A stretch of DNA of 64,000 bases from Plasmodium brasilianum (taxonomy: Eukaryota > Apicomplexa > Aconoidasida > Haemosporida > Plasmodiidae). Under the pieces are notes generated by a model. That model worked only from the letters and a program-made list of their open reading frames with translations, was not told where the DNA came from and did no database searches. Both the position numbers and the translations under genes were made by a program. Positions 1-10,500 of this stretch are shown in pieces. The stretch covers positions 2,057,130-2,121,129 of the forward strand of contig NC_090122.1 in assembly GCF_023973825.1 (NCBI RefSeq). The letters are read 5' to 3'. Each line of letters begins with the position of its first letter. The first letter of the stretch is position 1.

Positions 1-1128
1 TACTTATACAATAAACTATTAAATAATTACTCAAGTCGAGAAATATTTGATAAAATTACCTATGTTGAGCAGCATTCAAAGTTATTGAAAGGAACTATAA
101 AAGAAAACCTTACTTATGGTATTATAGACAGTAATCAATTTGATATGTTAGACTTAATTAACATATCGAAATGTTGTACCACTCATGAGTTCATATGCAG
201 ATTAAGAAAGAGGTATGAGACCGTCATTTCTAACAAAACGGAGTTATTAACATCATCGCAGAAACAAAAAATTTGCATCGCCCGGGCGCTATCCAAGTAT
301 CCGAAGGTACGTATCGTCTTCAAAAAATTGGCAAAATTAAAGGAAAAAACTTGACAGAAAAGCACACAAAAAAAAAAAAAAAAAAAAAAAAAGAATTGCG
401 CAAAAGGAGCTTGCACAGCTGTAGTAACTTTATTAAACAAAATCTGAGAGTGAATTAAGCTATTTTTTTACTATTGTATATTGTTCATTTCACATTTCAT
501 GTAATGACGTATAATGGGCTATGCGTCCATTTTCTTCTTCTATCCATATGCGCATATGAAGGATATATATTTTTTTCTTTTGAACGAAATACCACACATC
601 TAGTAAACTTTTCTGCCCGCACTATTTATCCGGTTTAGTTGTGTTCCCCATGTGACACATTGAAGTTTATATATATTAGTACATATGTACGTGTTTATGT
701 ATATGTATGTATGTTTTTATTTTTCTTCTCTTTGCAGATACTCCTGCTGGACGAGTCAACCTCAGCCGTGGACACGGAAAACGAAAGGGCAATTTTTGAA
801 AATATAAAGAGAAATCCCACTTTTAAAAATTTAACAATAATTCGCATAACTCACAAGAAGGCCAACTTGGACTTATCGGACAACATTTTCCTTCTGAAAG
901 GTACGTACAACGTTTTTCTATTTTGAGAAGGAACCTTGTCCGCGTGCAGTGTATTCATTGATGCGCTAATGTGAGTGTAGGCGAATGTGCACGTATGTGT
1001 AAGTGTATGTATATACATACATATGCATATATATATACATATATATATGAATTTACGCGTATACATATTCTCCTTTTTTATCAGATGGATACATAACTAG
1101 ACAAAGGCGTGTTTTAAGTTATAAATAA
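1..1128 (+). CDS. ABC transporter (B-family), C-terminal nucleotide-binding domain, 5' truncated
   Basis: This is the 3' end of an ABC transporter gene that begins left of the window. I see three exons: 1-306, 738-900 and 1085-1128, joined in phase. The visible protein is the second half of a nucleotide-binding domain: a Q-loop region (ITYVEQHSKLLKGTIKENL), a signature region reading LTSSQKQKICIARAL, Walker B (ILLLDESTSAVD) and a switch His in IRITHKK, then DGYITR before the stop. ABC domains of this kind hydrolyse ATP to drive transport across a membrane. The signature is LTSSQ instead of the usual LSGGQ, so this half may be a degenerate ATPase site. Walker A and the membrane part lie outside. 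The order of neighbours suggests a Plasmodium ABCB3-type half transporter, but that is recollection and not shown here. Confidence 0.85.
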
Positions 1129-1574
1129 GTACATTGCACAAATTAGTTAAATGTGAGTAAAGAAGGAAAAACATGAAAAAAAAAAAAAAAAAAAAAAAGA
1201 ATATCACAAAGACGAGGAAGCAAATTAAGTATATAAATAAAGATAAATAATAATACAATTCACCATGTTTGAACATTTAAGCAAATCGTCTAACCGTCCT
1301 GGCTCTTTTTTTTTTTTTTTTTTTTCTTTTTTAGTCATATACTGTTTTTTTGCATAACCTGAAAAACAAATTAAAAAAAAAAAAAAAACAATTTTTTTTT
1401 ATTATTTTTGTAAAATTGTTATGAAAATAAGTTTTTGAACTGCATTTTTGTAGTAGCTTTTAGGCACAAATATGTTCTTTTTAACGTCATTTGTTTTGTT
1501 TATGTACTTTATTTATTTTTATTATTTTTATTTTTTTTTTTTTTTCCTTTTTTCATTTGTTCCCTCTTAATTTA
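1129..1574. other. Tail-to-tail intergenic spacer
   Basis: The spacer lies between the stop of the ABC transporter (+) and the stop of the TMEM65-GAF gene (-). It holds poly(A) and poly(T) runs near 1173-1198 and 1303-1333 and nothing that looks coding. Both 3' UTRs must fit here. Confidence 0.6.
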
Positions 1575-3818
1575 TTACTTCAATGACACATCAAGGCCTT
1601 TTTGGTCTTCTATCTCCTGCGAGATGTGCGAGCAGAACATGTTCAAAAAGTTAGCATCTTTATCATTGAAAGAAATTTTATTCGTCGCATTTATTACTAC
1701 GACAACACCGATTATGGTTTCCTAAAAAGAGACAAATGAGAAGGAGTTAAAAGAGGATATACTGTCTGTGTGTATTTTCTGGTTTTGTAACGTTTGGTCA
1801 CTTTTCTCTTAATTTTAAATTTAACTGTTCTCTCGAAATGTTTTCTCTAATTTTTTTTCCATCAGTTTTTTCGTTGAATTTTTTTTTTTTTTTTTTTGGT
1901 AGCTTCCCTCCTTTTTTTTACTTACGTTTAGACTGAAGACAGGGGCCGCCATAATCTGGTGAACATTGATTCTCTTTTTTTCGAAAAATAAGTTTGCATT
2001 TTTATTAATTTTCAAGGAAGTTGCATTCTTTTGATGATCATCATTTTCGAATTTTTGGTTTTGCTCTTGATTATTTATAGGCATATTCAAATGGATAAAG
2101 TTTTTCAAAAGACTACCACTTTCATAGTTAATAGTTTTTTTACTTTTGTATACTTCTCCAATAATACCATCGCTAAGTGGAAAATGAACTAATTGATTGT
2201 CAATATATGAATAAAAATTATTGTTGGCCTTATCAAGGATAAATAAAAATGCATAATTTGAATTTATATAACTAGGTAATTTGCTTGACACAAAATTAAA
2301 AATTGTTTTATCAATATTCGGGAATTTACTAGTATTTTTTTTTTTTCTTCTATTTTTTTTTTCTTCTAATTTGTTACTATCTATAAATAATAAAGGTATC
2401 ATACCAAGTAAACAACCAATAGCGATTCCTATAGCACTACCTATATAATAATATCTTCGAGTTCTGTTCATTTTTAATTGCTTATTTGTTAGATTAATTC
2501 GAGGAAACCCTACATAAGCAATTATTTTTTCAATATATCCTCCAATAAATATACCTAAAACATCACTAGTTAAATTTCCTAAACCCGCCGCGGCCATAGT
2601 ACTAAAGCCCAAAAAAATACAAAACGTTGAATCGAACAAATCACCTGATATTATCATAAATGAATTGTCAACAAAACCGAAACATATAAAAGGAATACAT
2701 CCAGAGAGTGCTACTAATATTAGGTCATGTTTTTTTATATTCATTTCTCCTTTTTCATGGCTCTTTTCATCAATCTGTTTCTCAAAATCTTTAGAATTGT
2801 ACTCCACCCTTTTAAATACATTTTGATCGTATTTTTTACTTGAGTTGACGTTATTAGCATTATCGATGGTATACATATTTTTCAATGATTCTTCTAAAAC
2901 TTTTTGTTGTATAATATTGTCTGCTTCGCTAATGTAACTACTTTTTTCTTTTTTTTTTTCCAACTTGGAACTTGGGTCACTTTTTACCTGACTATTTTCA
3001 TATCGTTTGGAGTTTTGCAGAACAGTGTAATGTGATTTGCTACTTCCGTAGATTTTTTTTTGCTCATCTGTTTGGTCGAACGATTGATGTTTCCATCCCT
3101 TCGCTGCGTCATTCAGTCGTGTTGGTTCATTCGATGCAGCACTCACTTGTGTTTGTTCCTTCACAGCTATAACTAACCCATTTCCGCAGTTCGGAATTTT
3201 CCCCTTTTCGTTGTTATCTTCATTACATTTTACAACTTTCGAGTGAAAAGAATAAATATTAGAATATTTTTTGCGTTCTATACTATTGAGACTGTTAAGT
3301 TTGTTATATAAATAAACATGATAAATTTTTATTTTGTTACTTTTAATAAATTTTCTTAGTTCAATTTTGTTACATTGTAAAAATTTAAGTAATTGGTATA
3401 AATATACACCGTTTATCTTTTCTTTACTTATGTTTATCCCGTATTTGAAATAATTACTATGTACTTTCCTTTTTTTTCTTTTAATTAAACAAAAATTCTG
3501 TTTTTTATTTTTAACTACACTTGTTATTATCTGAGTTTGTAAATGGCACTTAGGAGTTGTATGATATTTTCGTTTCTCCATAAACATATTTTTTCTATCC
3601 GAGGTATAAAAGCTGTACATATTTTTTCTATTTTCTTTAAAATGAAAAAAATTACTTAATTGACGAAACTGATGACGTTCATTAAAACGAATGTTGTAAC
3701 ACAAAGTATTTTTCATAAAGTATTTTATGAGTGAATTATTTATAGTAACAAATTTTCTTTTTTTTTGTTGTAAAAAAGTGTTACTATTAGATATAAGAGA
3801 AATATGCTGAACATACAT
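1575..3818 (-). CDS. TMEM65-domain membrane protein fused to a C-terminal GAF domain
   Basis: There are two exons: 1926-3818 and 1575-1721. The donor (AAC then GTAAGT) and the acceptor (TTTTTAG) join in phase 0 and complete the last domain. The protein has about 679 residues. The first 350 or so are basic and low-complexity and could hold a mitochondrial targeting signal. Residues about 355-475 match TMEM65, an inner-mitochondrial-membrane family, with the hallmarks CFGFVDNSFMII, STMAAAGLGNLTSD and GIAIGCLLGMIPLLF. From about 500 to the end is a GAF-like sensor domain: YAFLFILDKANNNFYSYI, FPLSDGIIGEVYKSKKTI, MAAPVFSLN, then ETIIGVVVVINATN from exon 2. I chose the ATG at 3818; an in-frame ATG at 3917 would add a Phe-rich stretch typical of AT-rich leader DNA. 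The fusion is seen in the sequence; mitochondrial location and ligand sensing are inferred. Confidence 0.8.
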
Positions 3819-4284
3819 TTTCTGAACAAGCAAGGTAAACAAGAAAAAAGAAAAAAAAAAAAAAAGAAAAGTCAAAGTAAAAAATAAAAAACAATATAAA
3901 AACAAATACAAGAACAAAAAAAAAATAATTATAAATGAAGAAATAAATAAGAAGCAGATGATACCATAAGATATTTAAGGATAGAAACAAAAGCTAAAAA
4001 GATATATGTCCTTAATTTAATTATAAAAAGAAATATGAAGCAATCATTTACCCAGACACACACGAACACGCAAAACAAACAAAAAAAAACATAATATAAC
4101 GTACCATAAAATATTAAAATATTAATAAGAGTGCAAAACAACGAATGTACTGAACGCTATGTGAAACACTGATGAGAGCATAAGAAAATGGTAATCTAAT
4201 ATATTATAATATAATATAATTCTTCAATTTATTGTATGCTTGTTTTAAAAAAAATAAGGGATATTTTTAGATAAAAGAATAAAT
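3819..4284. promoter_or_regulatory. Divergent 5' region
   Basis: AT-rich sequence upstream of the TMEM65-GAF gene (-) and of a possible small gene (+). I see a pyrimidine-rich stretch ending TTGTTCAG on the minus strand just before the ATG at 3818, which could be an acceptor for a 5' UTR intron. No other element stands out. Confidence 0.35.
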
Positions 4285-4775
4285 ATGTCGTGCTCTACAA
4301 CAGGTAATGAATGTTATATCATGCTGTTGTGATGTTTATTCAAGTTAATTTTTTTTTTTTATTATTTCTTTTTTTTTTTGTGCTTAAATGTCTTTGACCT
4401 GAGCGAAAAAATGTAAGCATATAATAAAATTTTAAGAAATTTTGTTTTCGTATATGTAGCGTTATTGTGTATCGTATGCGTGTTCACGCAAAAGTAAGGA
4501 TAATACATAGAAACACGCGAAATGATACACAAGTATGATAAATGTGTGCATATGTATATACTTACATACATACACACAAACATACTTATATATATACTTG
4601 TATATGTATACGTATTTCGTTGGACAGCCTTATTGTATACCATTAATGACTTATTTTTCACAGCGCGTTTTGCAGTGTTTTACCTTTTTTTCAATACCAT
4701 TTGGAAGATTTATATAAGAAACAGAGTGAATGTTTTAAAACTAAGGAAAAAGTATTATTGGGGTTTTGCATATAA
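4285..4775 (+). CDS. Possible small three-exon membrane protein, unknown
   Basis: The exon model is 4285-4303, 4460-4493 and 4664-4775, giving 54 residues. All splice phases agree, and the donors GTAATG and GTAAGG and the acceptors ATGTAG and TTTTTCACAG fit the local style. The protein starts MSCSTT, continues with a hydrophobic stretch (ALLCIVCVFTQ) and ends in a charged segment (HLEDLYKKQSECFKTKEK) plus a short tail. It would be a small single-pass membrane protein. I do not recognise a family. A second frame in exon 3 (RNRVNVLKLRKKYYWGF) is also open, so the frame rests on the phase of the upstream exons. It could be chance in AT-rich DNA. Confidence 0.35.
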
Positions 4776-5623
4776 GTTACATTTATACAAATAAACATAT
4801 ATATACGTACATATATATATCTATATGTTTATGTAAATATGTATGTATATTTACATATGTTTATATATGGATATATGTATGATTATTTATAAATGTATTT
4901 ATACGCTTTTCAATTCCTTGGTATTTCGAGTTATCGTTAAGAATATGTTGAAAATTCATTATTGCTCATTAATTCAATAAAGTTTAAATTTATCGAATAT
5001 TGCATAAAATTTTGAATTATTATTCTTCAAATTGTATAAAAAATAAGAAAAAAAAAAATAAAATAAACTCACACTTACAATTGCTTATTTATTTTTAATT
5101 TAGGGTTTTGAAAAATGAGCACTCACATTTTGTATTACATATATATTTATATAAACAAATTAAAACTGTTTTATGTGCGTTCTTATATTATTAACTTTAA
5201 CTGTATTATATACTCGTAATTTTATGATGAGACAACTGGAGGTAAAGAAATAAGCGAACTTCACAAAACAGAGAATGCAGCATTTTGAATGAACAGAAAA
5301 GGAAAAATAAAAAAGGAAAATAAGAACAAAATAAAAAAGGAAAAAAAGAACAAAATAAAAAAGGAAAAAAAGAACAAAATAAAAAAGGAAAAAAAGAACA
5401 AAATAAAAAAGGAAAAAAAGAACAAAATAAAAAAGGAAAAAAAGAACAAAATAAAAAAGGAAAAAAAGAACAAAATAAAAATGGAAAAAAAGAACAAAAT
5501 AAAAAGGAAAAAAAGAACAAAATAAAAAAAGAAAAAAAGAACGAAAAAAAAAGGTAAAGAAAAATACATAAAAGAAAAGAAAAAAAATAACCTTAGTCCA
5601 TGTCGAAGAATGCAAATTGAGCA
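4776..5623. promoter_or_regulatory. Upstream region of the methyltransferase gene
   Basis: 848 bp of AT-rich DNA with a TA/TG-rich stretch (4795-4880) and the 24-bp minisatellite described separately. No convincing coding exon. A short ATG reading frame ending at a GTAAAG donor lies near 5225-5242 and could be a 5' UTR exon. Confidence 0.4.
5290..5545 (+). repeat. 24-bp minisatellite, about nine copies
   Basis: The unit is an A-rich run with GG and GAAC marks and a single T (for example AAAATAAAAAAGGAAAAAAG then AAC). Copies at 5329-5510 are nearly identical and the ends are degenerate. Because 24 is a multiple of 3, the array stays open on both strands (Lys/Glu/Asn-rich on +, Phe/Leu-rich on -), which can fool gene finders. 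It ends about 80 bp before the methyltransferase ATG. Confidence 0.9.
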
Positions 5624-6934
5624 ATGACCTGCATTTTTAAAAATAGTGAAAATAGAGAAATTGCAAAATTAAAAGATCTCTTTGAAATCAAGTCAATTGA
5701 TGCAATTTATGGAGACGAAATAATAAATAAAAATTGCAAAAACTGCAGAAATAGGAAAAACGGGAAAAATAAAAGAATTTGCCTGCATGGCAATTACCCC
5801 AATTATTTTTACGAAAGATACAAAAAAAGAACAGTATGTAATAAGGTGATAATAAATAGGGGAGACGCAAAATCATGGAAGGAGGAAGAAGAATATAAAA
5901 ATAATGAACGGATTTGCTATATAATAGAGCAAACGAATAAGAAAGAGAAAGAAAATATTGATGATTACAGATTGACATATGTTAATAATTTAATTAAGGA
6001 TATATTCAATGGAAAAGATATTTTAGATATTGGTTGTAATTGTGGTGTTACTACCTTTTTGTTAAGTTTAAAATACAAGTGCAAAAGAGTAAATGGTATA
6101 GATATTGATTATTCCATAATTAATAAGAACGTGGGTTTATTAAAATTATTTATTGAATTTGTTTTAATATATAACAGTCAAAAGCATATGATACCATTTT
6201 TTTTAAATCATAAAAATCTTTTTCAAATTCAGAAAGATATTTTTCTTGATCTGTACTTTTTATATGAACATATGAAGCAAGTAGGAGAGCTAAGGAATTA
6301 TAAAAACGAACTTAAAGATTGGGGTGCCGTGACAGTTCAAACAAATGAAAAAGTTGAAAGGAAGTATGAAGTCATAAGAACAGGAGTTGTAAAAAATGCA
6401 GGCAAATTATGTGAAAAAAATGAGGGTAAATTATCTGATAAAAATTTGGGCTTTGTTAACGAAACGAGTAATATAGAGGATAGAGCAAACCAATACTATT
6501 TCCCTTTTAATATATACTTTTTGTGCTCTAACATTTTTGACGAAAAATTTGACAAAATAGAATGTATGTACGATATAATAATTTGTTTTTCTGTTTTGAA
6601 ATGGATACAGTTAAATTATGGGGATGATTGTTTAGTTCTCTTTTTTAAGTTAGTCCATAAAATGTTAAAATCAGGAGGATATTTCATATTAGAATATCAT
6701 AAAGAAATAAAATATAAAATAAAATCAAATGAGAAGAAATATTATAAACACGAAACGAAGCTAAATTATGATAATTTTGACGACCTTGTACAGGGAACAT
6801 GTCACAATACACATAAAATGGTGCTTATTGAGAAAACACATTTTAGAGAGAATGAGAGGAAGGGAGATATTCAACGGAAAAAGAAAGGATCGGGCATGTT
6901 TAACAGAACTATTTGCATTTATCGAAAAGTGTAG
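5624..6934 (+). CDS. Bin3/MEPCE-type RNA methyltransferase
   Basis: A single-exon gene of 436 residues. Members of the Bin3/MEPCE family use SAM to methylate the 5' gamma phosphate of small RNAs (7SK, U6). The family signature is clear: HGNYPNYFYERY at 55-66, SAM motif I DILDIGCNCGVTT at 132-144, NGIDIDYSII at 157-166, YDIIICFSVLKWIQLNYGDD at 316-335, GGYFILEYHK at 351-360 and the C-terminal GMFNRTICIYRK near 424-435. An insertion of about 120 residues (180-300) separates motif I from the core, as is common in malaria proteins. An in-frame stop just before the ATG supports this start. Plasmodium has no recognised 7SK RNA, so the substrate (U6 or another Pol III transcript) is inferred. A Pol III subunit gene lies next door, but proximity is not evidence of a joint role here. 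Confidence 0.88.
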   Translation: MTCIFKNSENREIAKLKDLFEIKSIDAIYGDEIINKNCKNCRNRKNGKNKRICLHGNYPNYFYERYKKRTVCNKVIINRGDAKSWKEEEEYKNNERICYIIEQTNKKEKENIDDYRLTYVNNLIKDIFNGKDILDIGCNCGVTTFLLSLKYKCKRVNGIDIDYSIINKNVGLLKLFIEFVLIYNSQKHMIPFFLNHKNLFQIQKDIFLDLYFLYEHMKQVGELRNYKNELKDWGAVTVQTNEKVERKYEVIRTGVVKNAGKLCEKNEGKLSDKNLGFVNETSNIEDRANQYYFPFNIYFLCSNIFDEKFDKIECMYDIIICFSVLKWIQLNYGDDCLVLFFKLVHKMLKSGGYFILEYHKEIKYKIKSNEKKYYKHETKLNYDNFDDLVQGTCHNTHKMVLIEKTHFRENERKGDIQRKKKGSGMFNRTICIYRKV

Positions 6935-7003
6935 GAGGCGCATACTGAGTTTGTATCCCAGCATGTACTTTCACGTATGTATATAAATTGGGGGTATGCA
7001 TTC

Positions 7004-7040
<37 letters not shown>

Positions 7041-7464
7041 TGTGTGTGTATGTATGTACGTATGCGTACATTTTGGTGTTTAATGGGCCTACTTTACTCC
7101 TTTTTTTTTGTGTTCACTTTTGTTATAATACATATAAATATACATACAATTATACGTACACTTATCCTTTTTTCATATTATTAATATTTCTTTTCAAAAA
7201 TTTGGAACAGTTTTTAATAATAAATTTATATGTGTACATATTAAAAACCTAGTTAACAAAAAAAATAAAATAAAATAAAATAATAAATTTTCGAATTAAA
7301 AGACAAACACGTATATATATGTACACGTGCGCCCAAACAAATTACTTTAATAAAAAGGATGAAAAATAAGACAGACACATTATAAAAAAAAAAAAAAAAA
7401 AAAAAAACATATATATATATGTATGTACGTATACATATATGAATAATTAAGAGATAGAATAACA
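6935..7464. other. Tail-to-tail spacer with (TA)n and poly(A)
   Basis: The spacer holds a (TA)n tract at about 7007-7034 and a poly(A) run at about 7384-7406. No coding exon is visible. It separates the 3' ends of the methyltransferase (+) and RPC3 (-). Confidence 0.5.
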
Positions 7465-7595
7465 ATATTAACCCTGAAGCTCAGGCGATTACAAAATCTA
7501 TTCTTCTGTTGATTTAAAAGATTGAATTACACACCTACAGGCATTGTGTGAAGGGCGACTCGAGATGTAGCGAGGATTGCGAAGCAGCACTCAGG
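7465..7595. ncRNA. GC-rich island, candidate structured RNA (strand unknown)
   Basis: This stretch stands out from the surrounding AT-rich DNA: 70 bases at about 7530-7600 contain about 39 G or C. It directly abuts the RPC3 stop codon and has no convincing reading frame. It contains small inverted repeats: CCTGA/TCAGG near 7476, CACAC/GTGTG near 7535-7557, CTCG/CGAG near 7560-7577 and TGC/GCA near 7579-7588. In P. falciparum, GC islands in intergenic DNA are often non-coding RNA genes. I could not match it to tRNA, U1-U6 or a clear C/D box. H/ACA-like folding is possible but not shown. It may also be a 3' UTR element of RPC3. Confidence 0.4.
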
Positions 7596-10500
7596 TCAGA
7601 TGTTAAAAATGAAAATTAGCTTGTCTAAATTGATCAAACTTATTTCTAAGTAATCTACCGCATATTCCCGTGATGTTAAAGTTATGCCCTTTTTGTTTAT
7701 ATTGTTGAGGTTGGTGGCACTGCTACTGTTGTTGCTATTGTTGGTGTTTCTATTAACGTTACTATTATTATTGGCACTTGTATCAATGTTTATACTTCTA
7801 TCATCGTTTATGCTTCTATCGTTGTTTATACTTCTATCATCGTTTATGCTTCTATCGTTGTTTATACTTCTATCATCGTTTATATTTCTATCATCGTTTA
7901 TGCTTCTATCGTTGTTTATACTTCTATCATCGTTTATGCTTCTATCGTTGTTTATACTTCTATCGTTGTTTATACTTCTATCATAGTTTATACTTCTATC
8001 ATCGTTTATACTTCTATCGCTGTTTTTGCTTCTATTGTTGTTTATGCTTCTATCGTTTTTTATGCTTCTATCATTGTTTGTACTTCTATCGTTGTTTATA
8101 CTTCTATCTCTGTTTATACTTCTAGCGTTGTAAACGAATCTTTCATCACTACTATTTCTGTCGTTCTTCAGTGTGGCAGTGATGGTACTAACTTGTTTTA
8201 TGTTGTTGCATATATCCACTTCTCTGTAGTTTTCCTTCTCGCTGATACACATGTTAGACCTATTATGGAGGTTATTAATTTCATTATTTTCGTAGAATTT
8301 CCTAATGTAAATATTTTTAGCTATGGCATATAAGTTTTCCCTTATTTTGTTACTTGTATAATAAATATTTGTTGAAAAGGACAAGGAATGCTTAATATAA
8401 GTTTTGTTATTGTTACTATTGTTACACTCATGGCATTTTATATATCCATAATATAATAAATTATATAATTTTTTTCTAACATCATTCAAAGGTATTAATA
8501 CATTTTCACTGATAACTTCATCATTCAATTTTTGCTCAGGTGTTGACATGAGGAAGCTCCATATTCTTAATGCATCTGAACCATTCATATTTTCTATTAC
8601 ATTAGATGTTATTTTGTTTTTATAAATTGTTTTAATATTTGTGAAATCAACAGAATATGTAATTATGTTATTATATTGTGTTTTTATTAACTGTTCAGGA
8701 TATTTTATCAGTATATTTAAATTTTGTAACACTGTATTTTTATCAATAAATATTTTTTTCTTTTTTAATTTTTCAATTACATATTTTTCTATATTTTCAA
8801 ATGAACAATAAAAAGGATTATCCCTATATGTGTTGTCCTCTGCACAATAAGTAAGTTGAACATTAGTTAATAAAAAGAAAAATATACATTTTCCTATTTC
8901 GTTCAGGTTAAAATAGTTTGTTATAAAATTAAAACATTCTTGTTTTAGAAATAAAAGAGATAATACTTCATTATTTGCTTGGAAGTAGATGAATGGGTTA
9001 TCAAGATATTCAAAGAGATTATTTTGCATGCTCCCTTTATTTAAAAATTTGTTCGTATCATATGAAAAGTTGTCCATGTAACAAGAGGCCTCTCTTTTTT
9101 TATGCAAAATTGTTATGGCATTTTTTCCCCCCTCATCCTCTTTATCATTATAATGTAGTTCTTGTGCGCCTTGATTACTATGTTTATTACTGCTGATGTT
9201 TTCGCTGATTCCAGTAATACCACCAATACTATCATTACTTCTATTATTACCACAAAAAATAGTATCACTAAAACTATTTTGCTGGTTCCTTTTCTTATAT
9301 TTGCTATTCCCATTTTTCTCTTGTTCACTATGTACATTGAAAAGTATGTCTTCTATATTATCTGAACTTTTCAAATTATTATCATTTTGAAAATTATCTT
9401 TTTTGTCATGTATTTTTCTTTTTTTAACATTACTTATCGTGTTTATCATTTCTTTCGATATGATGCTGCTATTTTTGTTCTTTTTTGTTAACTCCTTTTT
9501 TGTTACATTGTGAGTGTTCGTTTTGCTTGTCTCCTGCATTTTGTGATGAACAGAAATACCGTTCATGTGGTTAATATTGTTCACACTGCTAATACTTTCC
9601 ATGCCGCTAATGCAGTTTATGTTATTGTCAATACTAATGTTTTTATTCTTTGAAAACTCTGATATGTTAATTGGTTCACTATTTTTGCTTTCCCTAGGGT
9701 TAATATTGTGAAGACTAACCTCATTAGAGTGATATGAGGGTTCTAAATGACCAAAATTTATATCTTTATTCTTTGAGCCATCTTTTATTTTATTTTTCTT
9801 AATAAGGTCTGATGTGTCATTATTGCAATTACAAGATAAGTTATCAGTATTTGCAGTATAATAATTAATAGTACTGTCATATATGATATTATTTTCACAT
9901 ACGCTATTTTTATTTTCAAATATACTTTTATTATTTTCACTTATGCTTTTATTATTTTCGCAAATATGTTCATTAAAATACTTACACTTTTTTATAAATT
10001 TCTTTTTTAATAATTGAAAAAATATTAACTTTAATTTTTTTTTGCTAAAATTTGGAATCTCTTTCTTACACACCTCAACATAATCATCCTGTCTGATGTT
10101 CTTTAAGCAATTTTCCATGGTAATTCTACCTTTTTTAATAACTCTCATTAGAAGTACCTTTTCGATAAAGTTTATTATGTCTCTTCTTTCTGGGCTCTCT
10201 TCAAAGGTGTTACCACTACTGTTGTTACTACTATTTTTGTTGTGGATGTTGCTTCTATTGTTGGTGCTGCTCCTGTTGTTACTACTATTTTTGTTGTTAC
10301 TACTACTCCTGTTGTTACTACTACTCCTGTTGTTACTACTACTCCTGTTGTTACTACTACTCCTGTTATTACTACTACTCCTGTTATTACTACTACTCCT
10401 GTTATTACTACTACTCCTGTTATTACTACTACTCCTGTTATTACTATTACTACTGTTCTTGGTATCGTCTAAATATGCTAAACTATCGTCAAGTATTACA

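Noticed and set aside
1821..1925. Lys-rich C-terminus of the unspliced TMEM65-GAF frame
   Set aside because: It lies past a GTAAGT donor; the spliced exon 1575-1721 completes the GAF pattern instead.
7684..8125. Plus-strand Leu/Phe or Cys/Tyr repeat frames
   Set aside because: They are antisense readings of the RSINND repeat in RPC3.
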